NCBI GenBank assembly: GCA_937957685.1
Contig: CALGAO010000146.1
Coordinates: 1-31,473 of the forward strand
Origin: an uncultured Paenibacillaceae bacterium
Lineage (GTDB): Bacteria; Bacillota; Bacilli; Paenibacillales; DA-C8
Reading direction: 5' to 3'
Length of the DNA stretch: 31,473 nucleotides
A program made the translations under genes and the position numbers. Shown piece by piece: positions 1 to 7,878 of the stretch (positions are counted from its first letter, which is position 1; each line of letters begins with the position of its first letter). The notes below the pieces were generated by a model. It did not search any database. It saw nothing but the letters and a program-made list of their open reading frames with translations, and was not told the DNA's origin.

Positions 1-77
1 ATTTATTCGACACCAGGCACACAGGTGGGTCAATTTTATTCCGGCGCCAGTGGGTCAAATGAATTCCGGCGTTGACA
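1..77 (+). mobile_element. Right terminal end of an IS21-family element (partial)
   Basis: Two 21-bp direct repeats, at 26-46 and 51-71, both run from TGGGTCAA to ATTCCGGCG and start 25 bp apart. The element ends TTGACA at 77. In inverted orientation the same arrangement, two 21-bp repeats 25 bp apart closed by TGTCA, occurs at 30972-31023 beside an istA gene. Multiple terminal repeats of this kind are typical of IS21. The rest of this copy (istA/istB) lies to the left of the window. Confidence 0.8.
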
Positions 78-80
78 GGC

Positions 81-253
81 GGCGACGGTGGAGGAGACGG
101 TGGCGGAGGAGATTGACAGGAAGCGCCCGGCGGAGTGAAGAATCGTGGCACCGTGAGATAGCTGGTTCGACGGAGGAAGCGGCGGCGACGGTGGAGGAGA
201 CGGTGGCGGCGGAGATTGACAAGCAGCGCCCGACTGACAAAAGAATCATGGCA
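81..253. repeat. Degenerate direct repeat, two 70-bp copies with 103-bp period
   Basis: Positions 81-150 and 184-253 are two copies of the same roughly 70-bp stretch, both beginning GGCGACGGTGGAGGAGACGG. I count about 60 of 70 positions identical. The copies abut the IS21 end at 77 and precede the terminator of the aldo/keto reductase. No convincing gene is seen in 78-255. Open frames here are low-complexity Arg/Glu/Ala products of the repeat. Confidence 0.8.
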
Positions 254-255
254 GC

Positions 256-297
256 GAAAAAAGGCTGTGACCCCTGCACAGGCAGGATCACAGCCTT
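256..297 (-). terminator. Rho-independent terminator of the aldo/keto reductase
   Basis: On the minus strand AAGGCTGTGA (288-297) pairs with TCACAGCCTT (261-270) as a perfect 10-bp stem, followed by a T-run (A's at 257-262 on the plus strand). It lies 9 bp beyond the stop codon of the reductase. Confidence 0.85.
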
Positions 298-305
298 CGT
301 CATTG

Positions 306-1244
306 TTACTGCAGGATCTCCTCGATCTTGATCAGCACTTCCTCGCTCAGCTCGATGCCGGAAGCCTTGGCGTTCTCCTCCACCTGCTCCGGACGGCTCG
401 CGCCGACGAGCGCGCTGGCCACATTGCTCTGGCGCAGGATCCAGGCGAGCGCCAGGTTGCCGACCGAGATGCCGAGCTCGGCGGCGATCCCCTCAAGCTG
501 CTTCACCTTGGCGATCTTCTCTTCCGTGATCCCCTTGCGCATCCAGTCGAGCTTGGCGGCGCGGCTATCCGCCGGGATATCGTTCACGGACGTGTACTTG
601 CCGGTCAGCAGCCCCTGTGCCAGCGGAGAGAACACGACCTGCCCGATGCCGTTGCGCTCGCAGACCGGGATGACTTCCTTCTCGATGTAGCGGTTGAACA
701 TGTTGTACACCGGCTGGTTGACGACGATCCGATCCAGCAGGTAACGATCTGCGAGGCCAACCGCCTCCGCGATCTGCGAGGCTTGCCATTCGCTGACGCC
801 GGCGTAGAGCACCTTGCCTTGGCGGATCAGGTCGTCGATCGCGCGCAACGTTTCATAGAGCGGTGTCTCCGGATCGTATCGGTGGCAATAGAAAATATCG
901 ATATAGTCATGGCCGAGACGCTTCAGGCTGGCGTGCACCTGCTCCATGATATGCTTGCGCGACAGGCCGCGATCATTCGGTCCGTCCCCCATCGGCCAGA
1001 ACGCCTTGGTGGCGAGCACATAGGATTCGCGCGGATAATCCCGCAGCACCTTGCCAACCAGCTCTTCCGCTGCGCCTCTCTCATACACGTTAGCCGTATC
1101 GAAGAAGTTGATGCCCAGATCATATGCGGTCCGAATCGACTTCTCCGCATTTTCCCGTTCCACATAACCGCCGTATGTAAGCCAACTGCCCAGGCTGATC
1201 TCACTGACCTTCAGGCCGCTTCCGCCCAATCTTCTGTATTTCAT
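306..1244 (-). CDS. Aldo/keto reductase, voltage-gated K+ channel beta-subunit-like family
   Basis: A 312-aa cytoplasmic NAD(P)H-dependent oxidoreductase with a TIM-barrel fold. The catalytic tetrad is visible as D49, Y54, K80 and H121 (the last in an IFYCHRYDP context). The family signature GINFFDTANVYERGAAEE at 44-61 is typical of the YghZ/Kv-beta subgroup. Near the C-terminus, LVGASRPEQVEEN is the usual cofactor-binding segment. The start is ATG at 1244, with AGGAGGGAAG upstream. The gene points away from the GntR/transketolase operon and has its own terminator. The substrate cannot be told from sequence; small aldehydes or ketones and sugar aldehydes are typical, so a link to the neighbouring sugar operon is possible but unproven. 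Confidence 0.93.
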   Translation of the reverse strand: MKYRRLGGSGLKVSEISLGSWLTYGGYVERENAEKSIRTAYDLGINFFDTANVYERGAAEELVGKVLRDYPRESYVLATKAFWPMGDGPNDRGLSRKHIMEQVHASLKRLGHDYIDIFYCHRYDPETPLYETLRAIDDLIRQGKVLYAGVSEWQASQIAEAVGLADRYLLDRIVVNQPVYNMFNRYIEKEVIPVCERNGIGQVVFSPLAQGLLTGKYTSVNDIPADSRAAKLDWMRKGITEEKIAKVKQLEGIAAELGISVGNLALAWILRQSNVASALVGASRPEQVEENAKASGIELSEEVLIKIEEILQ

Positions 1245-1530
1245 TCCTGCTTCCCTCCTGAGATATGTAGTGTTGCCAACATTATTGTATATGATTCATT
1301 TGCGGAATGGAATTATAATCGTCTGTGTCAGAGAAAGTGGGCCTATGGCCTCACGAGCGCCAGGTGCCAAGATCCTGACCGACCTCCGAATAACAGCGAA
1401 TCCTGATCTGGACGCCTGGCTCCGCAAGAGCAGCGTCTGCTCGCATCAAACATCCTGCAAGCGCAACCATTCAAATAGCCACCGGACAATTCTTTATTCG
1501 CGCCACTCGACAAATAAACCAAATTTTCTA
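1245..1530. other. Intergenic region, little recognisable content
   Basis: On the minus strand TACAAT at 1288-1283, with a weak TTCCAT 17 bp upstream, could be the promoter of the reductase. A plus-strand TATAAT at 1314-1319 has no good -35 partner. From about 1330 to 1500 I see no gene, repeat or stable hairpin. Confidence 0.4.
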
Positions 1531-1559
1531 TTGACGACTTGTCAGACAAGTGTTATGAT
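1531..1559 (+). promoter_or_regulatory. Sigma-A promoter of the GntR gene
   Basis: TTGACG (1531-1536) and TATGAT (1554-1559) are separated by exactly 17 bp. The spacer contains the perfect 15-bp palindrome ACTTGTC-A-GACAAGT (1538-1552), so a bound repressor would directly block RNA polymerase. Confidence 0.75.
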
Positions 1560-1667
1560 TTGTACAACAACATAAGTTGTATGACAAGTTAGACCACTTA
1601 TCATACAAATTTCAATCTGGTACGACAAGATGGCATATTGTATGACAAGTGACAGCTTATCATACAC
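1538..1667. promoter_or_regulatory. Array of five GntR-type operators
   Basis: Five copies of a TTRT-N3-ACAA-type element are seen: ACTTGTCAGACAAGT (1538-1552), TTGTATGACAAGT (1577-1589), inverted ACTTATCATACAA (1596-1608), TTGTATGACAAGT (1638-1650) and inverted CTTATCATACAC (1656-1667). Centres fall near 1545, 1582, 1603, 1643 and 1662, so within-pair spacings are about 21 and 19 bp (two helical turns) and the pairs are about 40 bp apart. TTGT/ACAA half-sites fit FadR/FCD-type GntR regulators. Autoregulation by the next gene is inferred. Confidence 0.75.
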
Positions 1668-1706
1668 CCACAAAAAGGAGATGACGTGAGAAGGGAGGTC
1701 GGTCGC

Positions 1707-2384
1707 ATGAATGGGTCGAGCGAAAAGGACGAGCTCAAACAGCAAATCATAGAGATCATCGTGGAGTGTTTGACGACGAACAGCAGCTTGCCAAGCGAGA
1801 AGGAACTGGTGGAGCGTCTCGGGGTCAGTCGTTCAGGTCTGCGGGAATTGCTCGCGGGCTTCGAGGAAAGCGGTATCTTTGTCACCACGCAGGGCAAGGG
1901 CAGAGAAGTGCAACTTCCGGACATCAGTTACACGATCACCGGGGGTTGGAACATCCTGTTAAGGGCTCGGCCGAAGTCACTGCTGGAGCTTCTTGATGTA
2001 AGGTTCGTGCTCGAGAGAGGATTCATCTCTCACGCCATCGAGACCCTCAGGCTGGAGGATCTGATGGTGATGCGGGATCTGGTCGATCGCATGATCGCGA
2101 AGGCGGAAAGAAATGAAATCTTCACCGAAGAGGACCAGATGTTCCACAGAACGATCTACTCGAGGATCAACAACATGGTGCTGGATCAGCTGCTCCGAGC
2201 CTTCTGGGAACTGTTCGAGCAGATGACTCATCTGCAAAGATCCGACTACCTGCTGAAAAGCGCCGAGCTTCACAGGGATCTCTACCAGGCGATACTGACG
2301 AAGAATATCGAAGAGGCAGAGAAATTGGTGGAATTGCAGTTTGAAGACGTCAGACGGCGGCTCATTGTCAACCTGGACAGCTAG
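1707..2384 (+). CDS. GntR family transcriptional regulator (FadR/FCD subfamily)
   Basis: A 225-aa DNA-binding regulator. An N-terminal winged helix-turn-helix (about residues 10-70, with LPSEKELVERLGVSRSGLRE) is followed by an all-helical FCD ligand-binding domain (about 85-215, with LLELLDVRFVLERGF and FHRTIYSRINN). FCD domains commonly bind sugar acids, organic acids or related metabolites, often with a metal. ATG at 1707 is chosen because GGGAGG sits 8 bp upstream; a GTG at 1686, also preceded by AAGGAG, would add 7 residues. The gene follows its own operator array and precedes the transketolase/ABC genes, so it probably controls itself and that operon in response to the imported sugar or a catabolite. 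Confidence 0.9.
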   Translation: MNGSSEKDELKQQIIEIIVECLTTNSSLPSEKELVERLGVSRSGLRELLAGFEESGIFVTTQGKGREVQLPDISYTITGGWNILLRARPKSLLELLDVRFVLERGFISHAIETLRLEDLMVMRDLVDRMIAKAERNEIFTEEDQMFHRTIYSRINNMVLDQLLRAFWELFEQMTHLQRSDYLLKSAELHRDLYQAILTKNIEEAEKLVELQFEDVRRRLIVNLDS

Positions 2385-2585
2385 ATGAACATCAATGGAC
2401 TGAAGCTGGTGCGATGCAGGTTCCTGAGATCGCAGCAGGTTCTTTCAAGACCATCCGGTAAGCGCTGTCATCAGCCATGCTTCCGCATCGCGGATGGTCG
2501 CTGGAATAATTTTCACAATCTTCTGAAGATTTTGACATTTCACCATCAACAGCGATGTTTGCCAACATCGAGGGAGGGAACCTAC
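2385..2585 (+). promoter_or_regulatory. Structured 200-nt leader before the transketolase genes
   Basis: Three hairpins are visible: GACCATCCG (2449-2457) with CGGATGGTC (2491-2499), AATCTTCTGAAGATT (2517-2531), and CGATGTT-TGCC-AACATCG (2553-2570). The last ends one base before the Shine-Dalgarno GGGAGGGAA. It could affect translation of the first transketolase gene or protect the mRNA. It does not match any riboswitch class I recognise. Confidence 0.4.
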
Positions 2586-3425
2586 TTGAAAAGTATCAAC
2601 GAGATTAAAGAGATATCCACACGGATCAAAAGAGATGTCATCCAGCTCACTTCACACAACACCGGGCATCCGGGAGGCGCGATCGGAGCGGCGGATATTA
2701 TCGCGGAGCTCTACTTCAGCCGCATGAACCACGACCCGAAGAATCCTGACAAGGAAGATCGCGACCGTTTCGTGCTGAGCAACGGCCATATCTGCGCGGC
2801 GCTCTATTCGGCGCTGGCGAGAAGCGGTTACTTCCCGATCGAGGAGTTGAAAACACTTAGAAAGATCAACTCGAGGCTCCAGGGCCACCCGTCAAGAAAG
2901 GACCTGCCGGGAGTCGAGACCTCCTCGGGACCGCTTGGACAAGGCCTGTCGATCGCCAACGGCATGGTGCTGGGGAACCGCCTGAAGAACATCAACGCCA
3001 AGGTCTACTGCTTCGTCGGCGACGGCGAGATTCAGGAAGGGCAGATCTGGGAAGCGGTCATGACAGCCGGTCATTACAAGCTGCATGAGCTGTGCCTGAT
3101 CATCAGCTGGAACGATATCCAGATCGACGGACGGGTCAAGGATGTCATGAACATCGAGCCGATCGCAGACAAGTTCAAGGCCTTCGGCTGGAACACGCTG
3201 GAGATCGACGGACACAATCTGCACCAGATCCGCGCGGCATTCGACCTGTTCGAGCAGTTCGACAATGCGCCGACGGTCATCATCGCGCGCACTGTCATCG
3301 GCAAGGGCGTGTCCTACATGGAGCACAAGCCGGTATGGCATGGCAAGGCGCCTTCTCTGGAAGAGGCGGAAGTCGCTCTGCAGGAGATCGGACCAAGCAG
3401 CTTCGGCGAGGATCTCGTATTCTGA
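2586..3425 (+). CDS. Transketolase, N-terminal (ThDP-binding) subunit
   Basis: A 279-aa protein equivalent to the N-terminal half of transketolase, as in split (two-gene) transketolases. The thiamine diphosphate/Mg2+ motif runs from GDGEIQEG (145-152) to N176 in WNDIQIDG. GHPGGA (27-32) and SSGPLGQG (113-120) are conserved substrate/cofactor segments. With its partner it would transfer two-carbon ketol units between sugar phosphates in the cytoplasm. The start is TTG at 2586, preceded by GGGAGGGAA; an upstream ATG at 2385 would add 67 residues unlike the family and has no ribosome-binding site. The next gene encodes the C-terminal subunit. The paired genes with sugar ABC-transport genes suggest a dedicated catabolic transketolase rather than the pentose-phosphate housekeeping enzyme. 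Confidence 0.92.
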   Translation: MKSINEIKEISTRIKRDVIQLTSHNTGHPGGAIGAADIIAELYFSRMNHDPKNPDKEDRDRFVLSNGHICAALYSALARSGYFPIEELKTLRKINSRLQGHPSRKDLPGVETSSGPLGQGLSIANGMVLGNRLKNINAKVYCFVGDGEIQEGQIWEAVMTAGHYKLHELCLIISWNDIQIDGRVKDVMNIEPIADKFKAFGWNTLEIDGHNLHQIRAAFDLFEQFDNAPTVIIARTVIGKGVSYMEHKPVWHGKAPSLEEAEVALQEIGPSSFGEDLVF

Positions 3426-3505
3426 TTCCTCTGATTCCTTGAATCCAGGCAACTGTTCATAGAGAGATATCAATCAGGAACAACAAAGAAATGGAGATGA
3501 AATCT

Positions 3506-4444
3506 ATGCAATTAAGCGGTCGTGATGGGTTTGGAAGAGCACTACTGGAGCTGGGCGAAACCAATGAGAAGGTCGTGGCGCTCTGTGCCGATCTGGCTGA
3601 GTCGATCCGCGTCCATTACTTCGCCGAGAAGTATCCGCAACGATATTTTCAGATCGGCATCGCCGAGCAGGATCTGATCGGCACAGCGGCAGGTCTGGCG
3701 TTGACCGGCTTCATCCCGTTCGCCACCACCTATGCGGTCTTCGCTGCACAGCGCGCCAATGAGCAGATCCGTCTCGCAGCCTGCTACAACAACGCCAACG
3801 TCAAGATCGCGGTCAGCCACGGCGGACTGACATGCGGCGAGGACGGCGCGAGCCACCAGGCGCTGGAAGACATCGCATCGATGCGCGTGATGCCGAATAT
3901 GACGGTCATCGTGCCGGCCGATGCGGAGGAAGCCTATGAAGCCACCAAGGCAGCTGCCGAAGTATACGGACCGGTCTACCTGAGACTGGGCAGAACGCCG
4001 GTGCCGGTGCACACCCAGGGCTTCGGATCGTTCGAGATCGGCAAGGCCAGGAAGCTTCGCGACGGAAGCGACGTTACGCTGATCGCTGCCGGCGTCATGG
4101 TGGACAAGGCCATCCAGGCCAGCGAGCTGCTCGCACAGGAAGGCATCAAGGCATCTGTGATTAACATGCACACGATCAAGCCGATCGATACGGATACGAT
4201 CATCCGAGAGGCGCAGACCACAGGCTGCATCGTAACAGCCGAAGAGCATTCGATCATCGGCGGATTGGGCGGAGCTGTAGCGGAAGTGCTCAGCGAGAAT
4301 ATCCCGGTCCCACTCGTTCGCGTGGGCACGAAGGATACCTTCGGCGAGTCCGGAGAGCCGGAAGCGCTGCTCACGAAATACGGACTGGCCGCTTCGGATA
4401 TCGTGGCTGCAGCCAGGAAAGCGATCTCCATGAAGAAGTCATGA
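3506..4444 (+). CDS. Transketolase, C-terminal (pyrimidine-binding) subunit
   Basis: A 312-aa protein equivalent to the middle (PYR) and C-terminal domains of transketolase. The catalytic glutamate that activates ThDP is E54, in GIAEQDLIGTAAGLA. The substrate-loop segment SHGGLTCGEDGASHQ follows, and the C-terminal transketolase domain begins near residue 190. It forms a heteromer with the preceding N-terminal subunit. The start is ATG at 3506, with GGAG at 3493-3496 (9-bp spacing); a possible ATG at 3491 overlaps that Shine-Dalgarno and is less likely. The gap to the N-subunit gene is 80 bp and to the lipoprotein gene 136 bp. Confidence 0.92.
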   Translation: MQLSGRDGFGRALLELGETNEKVVALCADLAESIRVHYFAEKYPQRYFQIGIAEQDLIGTAAGLALTGFIPFATTYAVFAAQRANEQIRLAACYNNANVKIAVSHGGLTCGEDGASHQALEDIASMRVMPNMTVIVPADAEEAYEATKAAAEVYGPVYLRLGRTPVPVHTQGFGSFEIGKARKLRDGSDVTLIAAGVMVDKAIQASELLAQEGIKASVINMHTIKPIDTDTIIREAQTTGCIVTAEEHSIIGGLGGAVAEVLSENIPVPLVRVGTKDTFGESGEPEALLTKYGLAASDIVAAARKAISMKKS

Positions 4445-4525
4445 CAGCCGGACAAGACATCCCAAATGGCATGATCAGCTTCACTTTCGTATCCGGGTAT
4501 CTGAACGACATGAATGAACTTCGAT

Positions 4526-4546
4526 GAAGTCGCCCCAGGCGATTTC
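4526..4546 (+). other. Intercistronic hairpin upstream of the solute-binding protein gene
   Basis: GAAGTCGCC (4526-4534) pairs with GGCGATTTC (4538-4546) around a CCA loop (nine pairs, one G-U). No U-run follows. It sits 34 bp before the GTG start of the lipoprotein gene and could mark an mRNA processing or 5'-stabilising point. Confidence 0.5.
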
Positions 4547-4580
4547 ATATATACAAATTCATGACAGGGGGAAAGGTACA

Positions 4581-5900
4581 GTGAAGAAATTCTTGATCAT
4601 CTTGACAGTCGTTATGCTCTGTTTTGGAATCGCGGCATGCGGATCCGGTTCGAATTCGAAGTCGAACACGGGCTCCAGCTCCGGTTCCAACAATTCCTCG
4701 ACCTCGGGTGGAAGCGGATCCAACTCGTCTGACGCTCAGGAGGAAGTGACGATCACTTACTGGTATTGGGCAGACAACAGCGAATACTCGCAGGTCATGC
4801 AGAACATCATCAAGGAATTCAATGAAACCAACGGCAAGGGCATCAAGGTCGTCGGTGAAGAATATCCGTGGAACGGCGGCGCATACAGCGAGCAGCTGTT
4901 CACAGCCAAGATCAGCGGCGGCGGCCCGGATGTGGCAGCGTTCAAGCTGACATCGACACCGCTGTTCACCGCGAACAACCTGCTGGCCAGCCTCGATGAT
5001 TTCGTGAACAACTGGGAGCTCAAGGATGACATCGACGAGAACCTCTACAACGTCATGAGACAAGCTGGCGGTTCTGACAAGATGTACGTCATGCCATGGA
5101 ACACGCAGATCCTGTACGTCTACTACAGACCGTCCATCTTCGAAAAGGCTGGCATCGGCGTGCCGACCACCTATGAAGAATTCCTGGAAGCGATCGAGAA
5201 GACCACGATGGATACGGATGGCGACGGCGTAACGGATATCTACGGTTTCGGCATGAGAGGTTCCACCGGCGGTCAGGAGCCTTGGGGCAGCTTCATCCAT
5301 GCGAGAGGCGGCAGCTTCGCGGAGCTGGACAGCGAAGCATCCATCCAGGGCATGATCGACTTCGTGAACATCTTCAAGAACGGCTATGCGCCTCCAACCG
5401 CACCGACGGATGGCTTCAACGAGATCATCGCCAACTTCAAGTCCGGCAGAACAGCGATGACGATCCACCATACCGGTTCTTCCAAAGGCATGGTTGAAGT
5501 ATTCGGCGACGACGTATCGGCATTCCCGTTCCCGGCCGGCGTGGGCCAATGGACGTCCATGGGTGACACCAACAACGTCATCTTCGAATCGGCGAAGAAC
5601 AAGGAAGCAGCCTTCGAATGGGTCGCTTATCTGGCAGCCGGCAAGGGTCAGGAAGACTGGACCATCGCAACGGGCAACGTGCCTGTCAGCAAGCGCGTGC
5701 AAGCGATGGATCACTTCCAGGACAACCGCTTCATGAAGGCGTCCATCGATAGCATGCACTATGCGGGCATCCTGCCGATCCTCAGCACGACGACGGAATG
5801 GATCAGCTCCGACTGGCCGAACAACATCGCCGCCGCTCTGCTGGGTGAGAAAACTCCGGAAGAAGTTATGAAAACGCTGCAAGAAAGATTGTACAGATAG
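4581..5900 (+). CDS. ABC transporter sugar-binding lipoprotein (family 1 extracellular solute-binding protein)
   Basis: A 439-aa lipoprotein that would capture a sugar or related compound outside the membrane and deliver it to the two following permeases. The signal peptide ends in a lipobox with Cys20 (GIAAC), followed by a Gly/Ser/Asn-rich linker to about residue 52. The mature part begins VTITYWYWADNSEY, typical of CUT1 (carbohydrate uptake) binding proteins, and contains DTDGDGVTDIYGFGM and a LASLDDFV segment. GTG at 4581, after GGGGGAAAGG, gives a proper signal peptide; an ATG at 4524 would bury it. Hairpins flank the gene on both sides, which may favour high expression relative to the permeases. 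Substrate unknown. Confidence 0.93.
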   Translation: MKKFLIILTVVMLCFGIAACGSGSNSKSNTGSSSGSNNSSTSGGSGSNSSDAQEEVTITYWYWADNSEYSQVMQNIIKEFNETNGKGIKVVGEEYPWNGGAYSEQLFTAKISGGGPDVAAFKLTSTPLFTANNLLASLDDFVNNWELKDDIDENLYNVMRQAGGSDKMYVMPWNTQILYVYYRPSIFEKAGIGVPTTYEEFLEAIEKTTMDTDGDGVTDIYGFGMRGSTGGQEPWGSFIHARGGSFAELDSEASIQGMIDFVNIFKNGYAPPTAPTDGFNEIIANFKSGRTAMTIHHTGSSKGMVEVFGDDVSAFPFPAGVGQWTSMGDTNNVIFESAKNKEAAFEWVAYLAAGKGQEDWTIATGNVPVSKRVQAMDHFQDNRFMKASIDSMHYAGILPILSTTTEWISSDWPNNIAAALLGEKTPEEVMKTLQERLYR

Positions 5901-5937
5901 TCCGCAGTCAAACGGGTGATCTTGTAAACAGCAAAGG

Positions 5938-5979
5938 CTCATGGCAGTTTCAGACCCAAGGTTTTGAGACTGCCATGAG
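5938..5979 (+). other. Intercistronic stem-loop between binding-protein and permease genes
   Basis: CTCATGGCAGTTTCA (5938-5952) pairs with TGAGACTGCCATGAG (5965-5979): 15 positions, 14 Watson-Crick plus one G-U, loop of 12 nt. There is no U-tract, so it is probably not a full terminator. Structures in this position (compare malE-malF) protect the upstream message and lower permease expression. Confidence 0.7.
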
Positions 5980-6005
5980 TCTGCATTGGAGAGGAGTGAC
6001 CGACT

Positions 6006-6914
6006 ATCGTACCCGCTACAGACAAGATCAAGGCTGGCGGTTACCGACGCATCAAGTTCAACATATGGCCGTATGTGCTCATCTCACCGGCATTGATCAT
6101 TGTTGCACTGGTCGTCTTCGTACCGGTAATCGAAGCCATCGTGATGAGCTTTGAAAGTCATGACCTCAGAAGGCCCATGGACATGGGATTCATTGGCCTC
6201 GGCAACTACAGCGAGATCATCCGCGATCCGCTGTTCTGGAAAGCGCTCCGCAACACCTTCCTCTGGGTCGTGTTCGGTGTCGGATTCCAGTTCCTGTTCG
6301 GCTTCATCCTGGCTCTCTTGCTTAACCAGAAGTTCAGGGGACGCGGCGGGATCCGCGCAGTCAGCCTGATCCCGTGGGCAACGCCGGGGGTACTGATCGG
6401 TTTGATGTGGAAATGGATCTACGACGGCAACTATGGGGTGCTGAATGACCTGCTCATGAAGCTCCACCTGATCGATGCGAAGATTCCGTTCCTGTCGCAG
6501 CTGTCAACGGCCTTCCCGTCGATCATCGTGACCATCGTCTGGCAAGGGATTCCGTTCTTCGCCATCATGATCATGGCGGGGCTGCAGGTGATTCCGCACG
6601 ATATGTACGAGGCGGCGGACATCGACGGGGCGAACAAGCTGCAGAAGCTGTTCCGCATCACCATCCCATCGCTGAAGAACGTTATTCTGATCACCCTGAT
6701 GCTCAGAATCATCTGGGTCGCCAACTCGGTCGACATCATCTACAGCATGACCGGCGGCGGACCTTCCTATTCGACGCAAACATTAAGCGTGTACATCTTC
6801 AACAAGGCCAATGTACTTGACCTGGGGTATTCTTCGGCGATGGCGATCGTGCTGATGCTGCTGCTGGCCATTGTCGCCATTCCATATGTGAAGAGCACGT
6901 TCAAGGAGGAGTAA
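6006..6914 (+). CDS. ABC sugar transporter permease (MalF/UgpA-like), start codon abnormal
   Basis: An integral membrane permease with about six transmembrane segments. The EAA loop that contacts the ATPase reads YEAADIDGANKLQKLFRITIP. The natural N-terminus (PATDKIKAGGYRRIKFNIWP) is encoded from 6006, but no ATG, GTG, TTG or CTG exists in this frame between the in-frame stop at 5997 and GTG 6075. The Shine-Dalgarno GGAGAGGAG (5988-5996) lies 9 bp before an ATC codon at 6006. Either AUC is used, or one extra base near 6003 separates GTG 5996 from its frame (removing one base would give Met-Thr-Thr-Ile-Val-Pro), or translation starts at GTG 6075 (279 aa) without a ribosome-binding site. Coordinates assume the ATC. 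Confidence 0.85.
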   Translation: MVPATDKIKAGGYRRIKFNIWPYVLISPALIIVALVVFVPVIEAIVMSFESHDLRRPMDMGFIGLGNYSEIIRDPLFWKALRNTFLWVVFGVGFQFLFGFILALLLNQKFRGRGGIRAVSLIPWATPGVLIGLMWKWIYDGNYGVLNDLLMKLHLIDAKIPFLSQLSTAFPSIIVTIVWQGIPFFAIMIMAGLQVIPHDMYEAADIDGANKLQKLFRITIPSLKNVILITLMLRIIWVANSVDIIYSMTGGGPSYSTQTLSVYIFNKANVLDLGYSSAMAIVLMLLLAIVAIPYVKSTFKEE

Positions 6915-6918
6915 GGGC

Positions 6919-7755
6919 ATGAGTGAGAGACAATCGATCTTGGGTCGTATATTCGGTCTGTTCCTGCCATTGATCGTCATGCTCCTGTTCCTGCTCTTCC
7001 CGTTCTATTGGACGTTCGTCACGTCGATCAAGCCGGAGTTGGAGCTGTACGGAGCAACCGTCACCTATTGGCCGCACAATGTCGTGTTTGACGCTTATCG
7101 GAAGCTGTTCCTCGAATATAACTTCCTGAAGCCGATGCTGAACAGCACCCTGGTCGCCGTCGTTACGACTTGCGTCACCTTGTGTGTGGCGACCCTGGCG
7201 GCGTATGCGTTTACGAGGTACAAATTCCCTGGCAAGAAAATTTTCATGATCATGTTCCTGACCAACAACATGTTCCCTAACGTGTTGCTTCTGATCCCGC
7301 TGTATGCCCTGATGCGCAATCTGGGCCTGTTGTACAATCCGATGTCCCTCATTCTGGCTCATGCCACCTTCACCATTCCGTTCTCGGTATGGATGATGAC
7401 CGGCTATCTGAAGGATCTGCCGGATTCGCTGGAGGAAGCGGCGTGGATCGACGGCGCGAACAGGCGCAAGGCGTTCCTGCGGGTGATCCTGCCGATCCTG
7501 ACGCCATCGATCGTGGCCACGGGGATCTACATCTTCATTCAGTCGTGGAACGAGTATACATTTGCCGTGATGTTCACGAATGAAGCGACTCGCACGACGC
7601 CGGTCTTCCTGAACAAGCTGGTCGGACAGCTCGGCGTTCAATGGGACCTGATCACGGCGGGCGGCATCATCAATATCATCCCGATCTGTATCATGTTCTT
7701 CTTCGCGCAGAAGCGGTTGATCGAAGGCATGACGGCCGGCGCGGTGAAGGGTTGA
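6919..7755 (+). CDS. ABC sugar transporter permease (MalG/UgpE-like)
   Basis: A 278-aa second permease of the CUT1 system with about six transmembrane segments. The ATPase-contact EAA loop is LEEAAWIDGANRRKAFLRVILP. ATG at 6919 is preceded by AAGGAGGAGTAAGG, which overlaps the end of the first permease gene (4 bp between the two), so the two are translationally coupled. No ATPase gene accompanies the set. CUT1 systems in Bacillota often share one MsmX/UgpC-type ATPase encoded elsewhere, which is the likely situation here. Confidence 0.94.
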   Translation: MSERQSILGRIFGLFLPLIVMLLFLLFPFYWTFVTSIKPELELYGATVTYWPHNVVFDAYRKLFLEYNFLKPMLNSTLVAVVTTCVTLCVATLAAYAFTRYKFPGKKIFMIMFLTNNMFPNVLLLIPLYALMRNLGLLYNPMSLILAHATFTIPFSVWMMTGYLKDLPDSLEEAAWIDGANRRKAFLRVILPILTPSIVATGIYIFIQSWNEYTFAVMFTNEATRTTPVFLNKLVGQLGVQWDLITAGGIINIIPICIMFFFAQKRLIEGMTAGAVKG

Positions 7756-7878
7756 TCAGGCAGACACAAGAAGGTCTTCTTGATATGAAGCGGCGAATGG
7801 ACGCCTGCCGGAGGACCCACATCACATTCGGACTTTTGCATCCTGGATATTTCGGACAACATGGAGGAGGAGAAACCA

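Noticed and set aside
216..1406. A 396-codon plus-strand frame opposite the aldo/keto reductase
   Set aside because: No ribosome-binding site and no family pattern; the reductase on the other strand is complete with its catalytic tetrad.
4545..5942. A 465-codon minus-strand frame opposite the solute-binding protein gene
   Set aside because: Composition is that of a shadow (His/Arg/Val-rich) and the plus strand encodes a clear lipoprotein.
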